Assembly (NCBI GenBank): GCA_964595035.1
Contig: CAZQNW010000047.1
Span: forward strand, 1-6,813
DNA from: JAKASV01 sp964595035
GTDB taxonomy: Bacteria; Babelota; Babeliae; Babelales; Vermiphilaceae
DNA: 6,813 nucleotides
Direction: 5' to 3'
Below are positions 1-6,637 of this stretch, piece after piece. A model generated the notes under the pieces. It was not told the DNA's origin. It saw nothing but the letters and a program-made list of their open reading frames with translations, and ran no database searches. Positions within the stretch are counted from its first letter, which is position 1; every line of letters begins with the position of its first letter. Both the position numbers and the translations under genes were made by a program.

Positions 1-48
1 AAAGTTGAGTTGGAAAAGGCACGTGAACAAGCACAAAATATTGTATAA
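1..48 (+). CDS. C-terminal end of an unidentified upstream gene (partial)
   Basis: The first frame is open from base 1 to a TAA at 46-48 and encodes KVELEKAREQAQNIV. The charged, Lys/Glu/Gln-rich composition looks like the end of an alpha-helix or coiled coil, a common C-terminus for soluble proteins. Fifteen residues are too few to name a family. Another frame is open to about base 110, but its composition is less protein-like. The gene points the same way as dnaE, whose start lies 109 bp downstream, so the two could be co-transcribed. Confidence 0.45.
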   Translation, partial: KVELEKAREQAQNIV

Positions 49-157
49 AACATATTCCAACATGAGTAATAATGTGTACATCTCAATGAGCTTCATTAAA
101 CTATTTTTACAATAATTTTTAAAATACATCTTATATTACGACAGGATCTTGTAAGCA

Positions 158-3100
158 ATGGCGCAATATTTTACTCATCTGCACGTACACACTGAATTTT
201 CTTTACTGGATGGGGCAATATCACACAAAGCTCTTATAGACTTTGCTAAACAATATAATATTCCGGCCATTGGAACATCTGATCATGGTAATATTTTCGG
301 TTCTGTAAAATTCTTCAAAGCCGCTCAAAAAGCCGGTATTAAACCAATACTTGGTATGGAGGCGTATATTACGGAAGATGCACGTATCAAAGATCAGCAA
401 AATCGTTATTACCACATACTTATCATTGTACAAAACAAAGTTGGCTATAAAAATCTTTGCAAACTTCTTTCATTTTCATATCAACAAGGATTTTATTTTA
501 AACCTCGTATTGATTACGAAATTCTCGCCAAACATAGCGAAGGTCTTATTGTTACATCAGCATGCCTTGGCGGCCATATTCCACAATTATTGCTGCAAGA
601 CAAGCAAGAACAAGCACAACAACGCATTGATTGGTTTTTAGAACATTTCGGTAAAGATAGATTTTATCTTGAAGTACAACCAGAAGATCAGGCAGAACAA
701 AAGATTCTTAACCAAAAATTGTATGATATAAGTGCCCAACAAGATATCAAATGTATTGTTGGATGCGACGCACATTATGCCTCAATAGAAGATCGTCAAG
801 CACACGAGGTCATGCTTGCAATTCAAACGCACTCAAAAATGTCAGACGCTGACCGTTTTTCTTTCGGCGAGGTAAAGGCATACCTAAGAAGCCCCGAAGA
901 AATCTGCGCGTTATTTAAGGATCATTTGGATGCGGTTTACAATACCGGCGTCGTTGCAGACTCCTGTGAATTTAGTTTTGAAACAGGAAAACTTTTTTTC
1001 CCAAAATTTATTATTCCTTCAGAACATACTCCCGTCACATACTTTAAACATTTATGTTGGGAAGGATTTGATCGCCTACTCAAAGAAGGTCGAATAACCG
1101 AAGATCAAAAAGACCGTTATACAGAACGGCTTAATAAAGAAATAGAACTCATCGTTCAAATGGGATTTACAGAGTACTTTCTGGTTGTCAGTGATTTTAT
1201 TCAATGGGCATATCGCAATGGTATCCCAGTAGGTCCAGGGCGTGGATCTGCGGCAGGATCACTTGTCGCATGGACATTACAAATTACCAACCTCGATCCC
1301 CTAAAGTATAATCTTCTTTTTGAACGTTTTTTGAATCCTGAGCGTATCAGCATGCCTGATATAGATATTGATTTTTGCATTGAAGGAAGAGAAAAAGTAA
1401 TCAACTATGTCAAAGATAAATATGGTCACGATAAAGTATGCCAAATAATAACATTTGGTACTATGATGGCCAAGGGTGTTATTAAAGACGTCGCTCGCGC
1501 ACTAGGCATACCATTTGATGATTCCAATATGTTAACAGGGCTCGTTCCTGATCAACTGAAAATCACATTAAAAGAAGCTATAGAACAAGAACCTCGTTTA
1601 AAAGAACTCGTCGAACATAATGAGAATGTAAAAAACTTGTTTGATATAGCATATCGCCTTGAAGGATTAACACGTCATGCCTCAAAACACGCAGCCGGCA
1701 TAGTTATTTCCCCTGAACCGATTGATGAGGTTTTGCCCGTTTACATACCTCCCAAAACAGATGAACTCGTTACACAGTACGACATGACAGAACTCGAATA
1801 TTTAGGGTTCTTAAAAATCGATTTTTTGGGGCTCAAGAACTTAACACTCATTAAACGCACATTGGCTCTTATTGAACGCAATCATGGAATAAAACTCGAT
1901 ATCAATGCTTTGCCCATCGACGATGAAAAATCATTCCAATTACTCTGCGCAGGTAAAACAACCGGTGTTTTTCAATTAGAATCTGAAGGCCTCAAAGATG
2001 TGCTACGCAAACTGCAACCTGAAAAATTTGAAGATATTATCGCTGTTAACGCACTGTATCGACCAGGCCCATTGGGGTCAGGCATGGTTGACGACTTCAT
2101 AGAACGTAGGCATGGACGCCAAGAAATCAAGTATCTATTTCCGGAAATTAAACCGATACTTGAAGAAACATACGGTGTTATCGTCTATCAAGAACAAGTT
2201 ATGAAAATCGCGTCAACCGTTGCGGGCTACACGCTGGGGCAAGCAGATATTCTACGTCGAGCAATGGGCAAGAAAAAAGTCGAAGTTATGGTAGAACAAC
2301 GGGCTTTATTTTTAGAAGGTGCAAAAAAAAGAGGTTTTGATGAACAAAAAGCCGGTGAGCTCTTCGATCTTATGGCATACTTTGCAGGATATGGCTTTAA
2401 TAAATCACATTCTGCCGCGTATGCTCTTATTGCCTATCAAACAGCGTATTTTAAGTCCCATTTTCCAGCTGAGTTTATGACGTGTCTCATATCCCTTGAA
2501 TCAGGGAACCCTGATGCTATGGTTATGTATTTGCAAGAGGCCAAAAGCATGGGAATCAAAATTATTCAACCGGATATCAATACATCATCAATTGAGTTTG
2601 ACGCCGTTGATGGAGCAATAATTTTCGGCCTGCAAGGTATAAAAAATGTTGGGCTAGCAGCACTCAATAATATCATGGAAGTCCGAAATAAAAAACAATT
2701 TACAGATCTGGTAGATTTCTGCACACGCGTAGATTTAAGAACCGTTAACAAACGTGTTATTGAAAGCCTCATATGTTCCGGTGCTTTTGATACTTTACCA
2801 GGCAGCAGAGCACAAAAATTTAATGATCTTGCAAAAATAATGGAAACTGCCACAGAAAGAAAAAAAGAACTGCAAACAGGTCAAACAAGTTTATTTGGCT
2901 CTATATGTAACAGAGAGCAAAAAGAACAAGGTCAAACAAACTATACATTTTCTTCATGTACGGAATGGACAGATAAAGAAAAACTTGAACGCGAAAAAGA
3001 CGTTACAGGATTTTATGTAAGCGAACATCCTTTATCGGTATATCAACGGCAGCTTACATGGTTTAATGTAAAACCATTTGATATTCTTCCTCCCGATTCA

Positions 3101-3601
3101 ACAGGCAAAGAACAAGTCACAACAGGATGCGGATTACTCAAAACACGCAAAGACATTGTTACAAAAAAAGGTGAACGCATGGCTTTCATTCAATTAGAAG
3201 AACTCAATGGTACTACGGCAGAAATTGTTGTTTTCCCAAAACTATTTAAGGTCGTAGAGCAATGGCTTAGTGAATACCAGGTATTTATTGTTAAAGGTAC
3301 TGTCGATTGCACATCAGACAAAATCTGCAAAATAAAGGCCGAAACACTTGTACCCATTGACCTCATTTTTGAGCAATGGCCACGCATCAGCGACCTGACC
3401 ATCGAACTACCGGAGCATGTTACAGATTCAATGCTCAAACAGATTCAGACTTTATTAACACCAGGGCCTGTTCAGTTACAATTTGCTTTTAATGAAAATA
3501 ATATGAAGCTCTTATTGGAAACACACGAGAAGATTAAGCTTACATTCGGTCTTCTGGAAGCATTATCCAAGCAACCCATTAATATACATATTAACCTATA
3601 A
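158..3601 (+). CDS. dnaE: DNA polymerase III subunit alpha (DnaE), replicative polymerase
   Basis: This is the catalytic subunit of the chromosomal replicase, a C-family DNA polymerase that acts with the beta clamp and clamp loader. At 1147 residues it is full length (E. coli DnaE is 1160). The N-terminal PHP domain (about 5-210) keeps what look like all nine metal ligands: H9, H11, D18, H43, E68, H86, C136, D204 and H206. E. coli DnaE has lost several of these. The palm carries GPGRGSAAGS (359-368), the MPDIDID motif with D401 and D403, and the third catalytic Asp, D555, in LKIDFLGL. These numbers coincide with E. coli. A helix-hairpin-helix region lies near 824-860, an internal clamp-binding motif QTSLF at 909-913, and an OB-fold at about 985-1055, followed by a tail to 1147. 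The ATG at 158 gives the family-typical start (HLHVHTEFSLLDG at 7-19). A weak AGGA lies 11 nt upstream (143-146). The gene converges on the TPR gene with a 22-bp gap. Confidence 0.97.
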   Translation: MAQYFTHLHVHTEFSLLDGAISHKALIDFAKQYNIPAIGTSDHGNIFGSVKFFKAAQKAGIKPILGMEAYITEDARIKDQQNRYYHILIIVQNKVGYKNLCKLLSFSYQQGFYFKPRIDYEILAKHSEGLIVTSACLGGHIPQLLLQDKQEQAQQRIDWFLEHFGKDRFYLEVQPEDQAEQKILNQKLYDISAQQDIKCIVGCDAHYASIEDRQAHEVMLAIQTHSKMSDADRFSFGEVKAYLRSPEEICALFKDHLDAVYNTGVVADSCEFSFETGKLFFPKFIIPSEHTPVTYFKHLCWEGFDRLLKEGRITEDQKDRYTERLNKEIELIVQMGFTEYFLVVSDFIQWAYRNGIPVGPGRGSAAGSLVAWTLQITNLDPLKYNLLFERFLNPERISMPDIDIDFCIEGREKVINYVKDKYGHDKVCQIITFGTMMAKGVIKDVARALGIPFDDSNMLTGLVPDQLKITLKEAIEQEPRLKELVEHNENVKNLFDIAYRLEGLTRHASKHAAGIVISPEPIDEVLPVYIPPKTDELVTQYDMTELEYLGFLKIDFLGLKNLTLIKRTLALIERNHGIKLDINALPIDDEKSFQLLCAGKTTGVFQLESEGLKDVLRKLQPEKFEDIIAVNALYRPGPLGSGMVDDFIERRHGRQEIKYLFPEIKPILEETYGVIVYQEQVMKIASTVAGYTLGQADILRRAMGKKKVEVMVEQRALFLEGAKKRGFDEQKAGELFDLMAYFAGYGFNKSHSAAYALIAYQTAYFKSHFPAEFMTCLISLESGNPDAMVMYLQEAKSMGIKIIQPDINTSSIEFDAVDGAIIFGLQGIKNVGLAALNNIMEVRNKKQFTDLVDFCTRVDLRTVNKRVIESLICSGAFDTLPGSRAQKFNDLAKIMETATERKKELQTGQTSLFGSICNREQKEQGQTNYTFSSCTEWTDKEKLEREKDVTGFYVSEHPLSVYQRQLTWFNVKPFDILPPDSTGKEQVTTGCGLLKTRKDIVTKKGERMAFIQLEELNGTTAEIVVFPKLFKVVEQWLSEYQVFIVKGTVDCTSDKICKIKAETLVPIDLIFEQWPRISDLTIELPEHVTDSMLKQIQTLLTPGPVQLQFAFNENNMKLLLETHEKIKLTFGLLEALSKQPINIHINL

Positions 3602-3623
3602 TTCAAACAAATACGTATATCTA

Positions 3624-4322
3624 TTAATTATCTTGTTCTATAATCTGATATGCATCACTGGCATATTCTTTGTTAATTATTTCGAGCGACGATAAAAATT
3701 TCTGTAAAGCACAACTATCGTCACTTTGGACGAACCCAAGGACAGCTGCTCTAATATGCTCTTTTACACGCATTACATTATGTTCAGGTCTTTGCATAAG
3801 TGCAAACGAAATTTGTTGGTGCAAACATGCTGTATATTTAGGCTCAAGCAGATTATCTAAAAGCATCAAAGCATCATGCGCGTCATCAAATTTATGCTTG
3901 CGCAGATATTCTTCAAATAACAATTTAAGATTAACCGCAACCTTTGATTCGATGCGCAATATGGTATACAATTCGACTATTTTGCCAAGATATTCAAACT
4001 TACTTGAATCAATGTCGCGCATATGTTCATATATAGCCACCGCTTCTAAGTACTTACCATCTTTCTGGTAAAGTGCAGCAGCCTCTTCATATTTGACCAA
4101 TGCCGCACCTTTATCTTGAAAAGCAAGTAAAATATCACCCTCCAGTTGCTTAGCTAATGCAGTATTATTAATCGAATGTGAAAGCAACCGATACACCCCT
4201 AAAGCCCTAACTCTCTCTCCTCGTGCAATACATTCAGCTAACGTAAACCACGCAACATTATATTTATCCTGTGGCACATACTTCATAATACCCGCATCCT
4301 CATTCCAAAGCATTATTCCCAT
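3624..4322 (-). CDS. TPR-like helical-repeat protein of unknown function
   Basis: A 232-residue soluble, entirely helical-looking protein with no signal peptide or membrane segment. Residues about 55-125 show TPR-like spacing of small and aromatic residues (GDILLAFQDKGAALVKYEEA, then AAALYQKDGKYLEAVAIYEH). The rest continues as helices to the end (EYLRKHKFDDAHDALMLLD near 139-157). TPR arrays bind other proteins; no partner can be named, and no enzyme motif is visible. The first ATG (4320-4322) follows AGGT by only 4 nt. An in-frame ATG three codons later and Met13 are alternative starts. The gene lies downstream of tRNA-Phe in the same direction, 122 bp away, and converges with dnaE. Base use resembles dnaE, so it looks like core genome. 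Confidence is high that it is a real gene and moderate for the TPR label. Confidence 0.8.
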   Translation of the reverse strand: MGIMLWNEDAGIMKYVPQDKYNVAWFTLAECIARGERVRALGVYRLLSHSINNTALAKQLEGDILLAFQDKGAALVKYEEAAALYQKDGKYLEAVAIYEHMRDIDSSKFEYLGKIVELYTILRIESKVAVNLKLLFEEYLRKHKFDDAHDALMLLDNLLEPKYTACLHQQISFALMQRPEHNVMRVKEHIRAAVLGFVQSDDSCALQKFLSSLEIINKEYASDAYQIIEQDN

Positions 4323-4367
4323 TGTTACCTATAAACATAACCTTTGTGCTCATATCTTTTTTACAAT

Positions 4368-4396
4368 AACATATAAATGTTTTGTAGATATAGCAA
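4368..4396 (-). promoter_or_regulatory. weak candidate promoter for the TPR gene
   Basis: Reading leftward, TTGCTA (4391-4396) and TATGTT (4368-4373) are separated by 17 bp, about 45 bp before the TPR start codon. Each box matches its consensus at 4 of 6 positions in very AT-rich DNA, so a chance match is quite possible. Read-through from the tRNA-Phe promoter is an alternative way to express the gene. Confidence 0.25.
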
Positions 4397-4444
4397 GGAT
4401 AGCAATAGATTAATTAAACAGAGGAAATACTAGAGGAATAAAAA

Positions 4445-4519
4445 TGGTGCCGGGGGATGGAATTGAACCACCGACGCTGAGCTCTTCAGGCTCACGCTCT
4501 ACCACTGAGCTACCCCGGC
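4445..4519 (-). tRNA. tRNA-Phe, anticodon GAA, CCA encoded
   Basis: Reading the minus strand, the acceptor arms GCCGGGG and CCCCGGC pair perfectly over seven base pairs, followed by discriminator A and an encoded CCA (4445-4447). The anticodon stem TGAGC/GCTCA is perfect, with loop CTGAAGA, so the anticodon is GAA (Phe). The D-arm is GCTC...GAGC. The T-arm is GGTGG/CCATC with a TTCAATT loop and one G-T pair. The total is 75 nt with the CCA. All arms are intact, so the gene should be functional. It has its own strong promoter upstream. A run of five T follows the CCA directly, without a separate hairpin. Confidence 0.97.
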
Positions 4520-4542
4520 ACATGCATTAAATGAACATGAGT

Positions 4543-4571
4543 ATAGTACCTGTGATTACGCATCTTGTCAA
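4543..4571 (-). promoter_or_regulatory. sigma70-type promoter of tRNA-Phe
   Basis: On the minus strand a perfect -35 box TTGACA (4566-4571) is followed after exactly 17 bp by TACTAT (4543-4548), a 5/6 match to the -10 consensus. Transcription should start near 4536, giving a leader of about 17 nt before the mature tRNA 5' end at 4519. An overlapping TATACT is an alternative -10 but at poor (20-bp) spacing. Consensus quality and position fit a strong stable-RNA promoter. Confidence 0.8.
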
Positions 4572-4581
4572 CTAATACTTA

Positions 4582-4601
4582 CTGAAGTTCGGACATACAT
4601 A
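4582..4601 (+). repeat. 20-bp direct repeat, copy 1
   Basis: CTGAAGTTCGGACATACATA is identical to 6598-6617 in the same orientation, 2016 bp away. This copy lies just upstream of the tRNA-Phe -35 box. On the minus strand it contains an ATG with a good GGAG site (4609-4612, 8 nt spacing) opening a ten-codon frame, MYVRTSVSIS, whose TGA overlaps TTGACA. The origin is unknown: a second IS remnant, a recombination footprint or a duplicated gene leader. Confidence 0.85.
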
Positions 4602-4805
4602 GAAGAAACTCCTTTTCTGGTGTATTTTTTTCAACAATAAGAATAAAGAAAGGAGAATCATGATGCCAGGAAAGATATCATAAAGATTATGGGGACGCTA
4701 AATATTTTTGATACAAAAGCCAGAAAATCAGTTAGTTCAATTATTTATGGCATCCAGAAATGCAAGATCTTAGAGTTTCCGTATTGCCTCCAGCATGCCA
4801 GGTAA
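4602..4805. other. intergenic stretch with no convincing gene
   Basis: About 200 bp between the 20-bp repeat and the transposase remnant. On the plus strand a good Shine-Dalgarno site, AAAGGAG, precedes ATGATG at 4660-4665, but that frame stops after seven codons. A 38-codon frame (4689-4805, starting MGTLNIFDTKARKS) follows in another register, so a decayed or frameshifted small gene is possible. I recognise no family. On the minus strand only short frames are open. This is probably debris between mobile sequences. Confidence 0.4.
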
Positions 4806-5114
4806 TTATGAATCCAATAACAAAAATATGTAGATCCAAAGTAGTCTTTGCATTGGTTTACATGTCAACTCGCTTTTAACAATACCTAAGAGATGATCTC
4901 GTAGCGCACGAGCGTGCGTCCATGCATCTTTGAATGGTCGATATAGCTTGTCATGCGATTGAGCTATCGAAACAGCCAAATGTGTACATGTCTTCCTTGT
5001 TTCTGTTGTCAATAATGCATATGAATAATTCGATACATTGGTTTCTTCCAAAACTTTTGCTACTCTCATTTTTTGGTGATCCTTTTTTTGAGAATATTTA
5101 TTTATCCTTAACAT
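4806..5114 (-). pseudogene. N-terminal fragment of an IS4-type transposase (decayed)
   Basis: The frame is open for 102 codons from the ATG at 5112-5114, which is preceded by AAGGTGAT with 3 nt spacing to the start. An in-frame ATG at 5067-5069 with AAAGGA upstream is an alternative. The segment YSYALLTTETRKTCTHLAVS followed by SHDKLYRPFK resembles, from memory, the N-terminal region of IS4-type DDE transposases, where a 'TATGLSELLD...SHDKITRFL' pattern precedes the catalytic domain. After about residue 80 the likeness ends; the C-terminus (LLWIYIFLLLDS) looks like out-of-frame read-through. None of the three catalytic acidic motifs is present, and full-length family members are several times longer, so this copy cannot be active. 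It might instead be a small unrelated hypothetical gene. It starts 11 bp beyond the 50-bp end repeat, the usual spacing for an IS transposase. Confidence 0.5.
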
Positions 5115-5125
5115 TGGATCACCTT

Positions 5126-5175
5126 TTTTATTCTTTTGCAAGTCCTAGACAGAGCTTTCAATTAATGCGTAACTC
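5126..5175 (-). repeat. 50-bp inverted repeat, left copy (probable IS end)
   Basis: Read on the minus strand it begins GAGTTACGCATTAATTGAAA and ends GCAAAAGAATAAAA. It matches 6638-6687 (plus strand) at 48 of 50 positions; the differences are T/C at repeat position 15 and C/T at position 22. The two copies point away from each other with the LRR gene between them. The first two bases (GA) supply the end of the LRR stop codon. Confidence 0.9.
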
Positions 5176-6559
5176 ATGTTGAGAGAGGGTTATGCTCAAG
5201 ATTTAGGTACTTTAGGGCCAGTCCCTGGAATATCCCCTGAGGCAGTGTGGTAAGCCGGTTGTTGTCCAGGTATAGCTGACGTAGCGAATTCAGTCCGTGG
5301 AATATCCCTTCAGGAAGTGTGGTAAGTTGGTTGTTGCCCAGGTGTAGATTCCGTAGGTACAGTTCCTGGAATATCCCTTCAGGAAGTGTGGTAAGTTGGT
5401 TGTTGGCCAGGTGTAGCTGACGTAGCGAATTCAGTCCGTGGAATATCCCTTCAGGAAGTGTGGTAAGTTGGTTGTTGCCCAGGTGTAGCAGCCCTAGGCT
5501 ATCCAGTCCCTGGAATATTCCTTGAGGCAGTGTGGTAAGCCGGATGTTGTCCAGGTATAGCAACTGTAGGCTATTCAGTCCCTGGAATATCCCTTTAGGC
5601 AGTGTGGTAAGTTGGTTGTTGCCCAGGTATAGTTCCTGTAGGCTATTCAGTCCCTGGAATATCTCTTGAGGCAGTGTGGTAAGTTGGTTGTTGTCCAGGT
5701 GTAGCTGATATAGTCTATTCAGTCCGTGGAATATCTCTTGAGGTAGTGAGGTAAGCCGGTTGTGGTCCAGGCGTATTGTGGTTACGGATTCAATATGTTC
5801 TATCTCACGTAGGCCTGTTAGTTCGTTAATTCTCAAATTGTTGAGATCCAAGGAGACTGAAATTTTTCCGGGTAATTTGCCATAAGAGCCCAACTCTTCG
5901 ATTGAAAACCCGTAGTAGAATGCCGGATCTTCCTCAAAAATAAAATCCCCGTTGTTTCCATAATTCAAATACCATGCTTTTGCCAATAGATTTTGCAATT
6001 CAAGATAAGCTATGCGCAGTTCCGCTAGGTTCATAATTACTTCTTTCGCAACACATTTGTTTCTCATGTCAGCGCTCAAGGAGTGCAACATAACTTCGGC
6101 GACAGGATACTTAAGAATCTCAGTATCAAAAAACGCAATGAGATTCCACAGGTCAATGATGCCGTCAGTATTATTTTTGCCCCTTGTGCTGAGTTCTTGC
6201 AGTACGGCGTTTTCAATTACCGTGTAGCGCTCTCGCAATGGGTTGCTTCTAACCCTGTATGCAACTTGTAAGGCAGAGGCAAATATCTGCAGTAGGTCTT
6301 TTGTAACCATTGTGTTACGTACTTGTTTTGGAATATCAACACTACATGTCTCATCATAGTCTAGAATTCGCTCGGAAATCATGCCTTGCAGCATGCTTGA
6401 CAGTTCGACTGCGCTTCGTGGTAAAGTGATCACTGTTCCATCGTAAGATCTTAAGGCTATCTGCTGCCCCTGACTGGCTGTGGCCGGTGCCGCTGCTTGT
6501 ATACATAGCGGCATACACAACAATAGCCATGACAATTGTGCTGTGAATATTGGTTTCAT
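5174..6559 (-). CDS. secreted Skp1/BTB-like and leucine-rich-repeat protein, possible host-interaction effector
   Basis: A 461-residue protein, counted from the ATG at 6557-6559. That start has AAGGAA 6-8 nt upstream and exposes a signal peptide (1-22: KP, hydrophobic SWLLLCMPLCI, cleavage near QA-A). The frame stays open 25 codons further up to 6634, but those residues are charged, lack a good ribosome site and would bury the signal. Residues 33-100 (QIALRSYDGTVITLPRSAVE, then VDIPKQV) and 133-165 (IIDLWNLIAFFDTEILKYPV) resemble the two halves of the Skp1/BTB fold. Residues 262-451 hold eight LRRs of 23-24 residues, consensus LxLxNNQLTTLPxGIFxGLxSL, then a partial ninth (452-461) that stops at NPLST. 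Repeat 4 has Ile for the conserved Asn. There is no C-terminal LRR cap, and the stop codon is shared with an IS end, so the protein is probably truncated. LRR and BTB/Skp1 domains bind proteins; action on host or surface partners is inference. Base composition looks somewhat richer in GC than dnaE. Confidence 0.85.
   Translation of the reverse strand: MKPIFTAQLSWLLLCMPLCIQAAAPATASQGQQIALRSYDGTVITLPRSAVELSSMLQGMISERILDYDETCSVDIPKQVRNTMVTKDLLQIFASALQVAYRVRSNPLRERYTVIENAVLQELSTRGKNNTDGIIDLWNLIAFFDTEILKYPVAEVMLHSLSADMRNKCVAKEVIMNLAELRIAYLELQNLLAKAWYLNYGNNGDFIFEEDPAFYYGFSIEELGSYGKLPGKISVSLDLNNLRINELTGLREIEHIESVTTIRLDHNRLTSLPQEIFHGLNRLYQLHLDNNQLTTLPQEIFQGLNSLQELYLGNNQLTTLPKGIFQGLNSLQLLYLDNIRLTTLPQGIFQGLDSLGLLHLGNNQLTTLPEGIFHGLNSLRQLHLANNQLTTLPEGIFQELYLRNLHLGNNQLTTLPEGIFHGLNSLRQLYLDNNRLTTLPQGIFQGLALKYLNLEHNPLST
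5273..5347 (-). repeat. 75-bp exact repeat within the LRR array, copy B (unit 7)
   Basis: It is identical over 75 bp to 5414-5488. It covers all of LRR unit 7 (LHLGNNQLTTLPEGIFHGLN and the next four residues) plus one codon of unit 8. Identity stops sharply on both sides. Confidence 0.93.
5414..5488 (-). repeat. 75-bp exact repeat within the LRR array, copy A (unit 5)
   Basis: It is identical to 5273-5347, displaced by 141 bp, which is one 24-codon plus one 23-codon unit. Synonymous sites are unchanged, so the copying was recent (unequal crossing-over or gene conversion). Confidence 0.93.
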
Positions 6560-6564
6560 GGGTA

Positions 6565-6572
6565 TTCCTTTT
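6565..6572 (-). promoter_or_regulatory. ribosome binding site deciding the LRR gene start
   Basis: On the minus strand AAAAGGAA ends 5 nt before the ATG at 6557-6559. The upstream in-frame ATGs at 6632-6634 and 6614-6616 lack a comparable purine site, which supports the start that leaves the signal peptide N-terminal. Confidence 0.75.
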
Positions 6573-6597
6573 TTTTTATATTTGTAAGTAGTTTTTT

Positions 6598-6617
6598 CTG
6601 AAGTTCGGACATACATA
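6598..6617 (+). repeat. 20-bp direct repeat, copy 2
   Basis: CTGAAGTTCGGACATACATA is identical to 4582-4601. This copy lies in the leader of the LRR gene, 38 bp upstream of its start codon and 20 bp from the right IS end at 6638. Confidence 0.85.
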
Positions 6618-6637
6618 ACGCGAATTCGATACATCAG

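Larger units (their letters stand above)
4806..5175 (-). mobile_element. insertion-sequence remnant, left copy
   Basis: This unit joins the 50-bp end repeat (tip GAGTTACGCATTAA at 5175, reading left) to the transposase N-terminal fragment. The tip touches the LRR coding sequence. No matching inverted end is found to the left, so the distal part is deleted. The left limit given is the end of the open frame; the true breakpoint may lie anywhere between about 4800 and 4900. Confidence 0.5.
5177..5776 (-). repeat. 72-bp tandem LRR-coding repeats (eight full and one partial)
   Basis: The 3' part of the LRR gene is a tandem array with a 72-bp (24-codon) period; the sixth and eighth units are 69 bp. 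Unit starts in protein order are residues 262, 286, 310, 334, 358, 382, 405, 429 and 452 (partial). Units 2, 3 and 5-7 are close to each other at DNA level, while unit 1 is most diverged. All length changes are whole codons, so the frame is under coding constraint. Confidence 0.95.

Noticed and set aside
106..137. Promoter for dnaE from TTTACA (106-111) and TATATT (132-137).
   Set aside because: The 20-bp spacing is poor and such boxes are expected by chance in DNA this AT-rich.
3579..3594. Perfect palindrome TTAATATACATATTAA at the end of dnaE as a terminator.
   Set aside because: It is all A/T except one base, has a 2-nt loop, no T-run, and lies in coding sequence; it would not form a stable terminator hairpin.
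4440..4444. T-run directly after tRNA-Phe as an intrinsic terminator.
   Set aside because: Five T follow the CCA with no independent GC-rich stem; it cannot be distinguished from background AT richness.
4553..4565. ATGCGTAA in the tRNA-Phe promoter spacer as the missing distal end of the left IS copy.
   Set aside because: Only eight bases agree with the 50-bp repeat and the flanks do not align; the promoter spacing is intact, so chance is more likely.
4660..4683. Plus-strand ATGATG with a strong ribosome site as a gene start.
   Set aside because: The frame stops after seven codons; the following open frame is in another register and resembles nothing I know.
5177..5776. Regular 72-bp repeats resembling a CRISPR or satellite array.
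   Set aside because: The period is exactly 24 codons with a conserved LRR consensus and in-frame length changes; there are no unique spacers.
6560..6634. Longer start for the LRR gene, adding 25 residues.
   Set aside because: The extension is charged, overlaps the 20-bp repeat, lacks a good ribosome site and would place the signal peptide internally.
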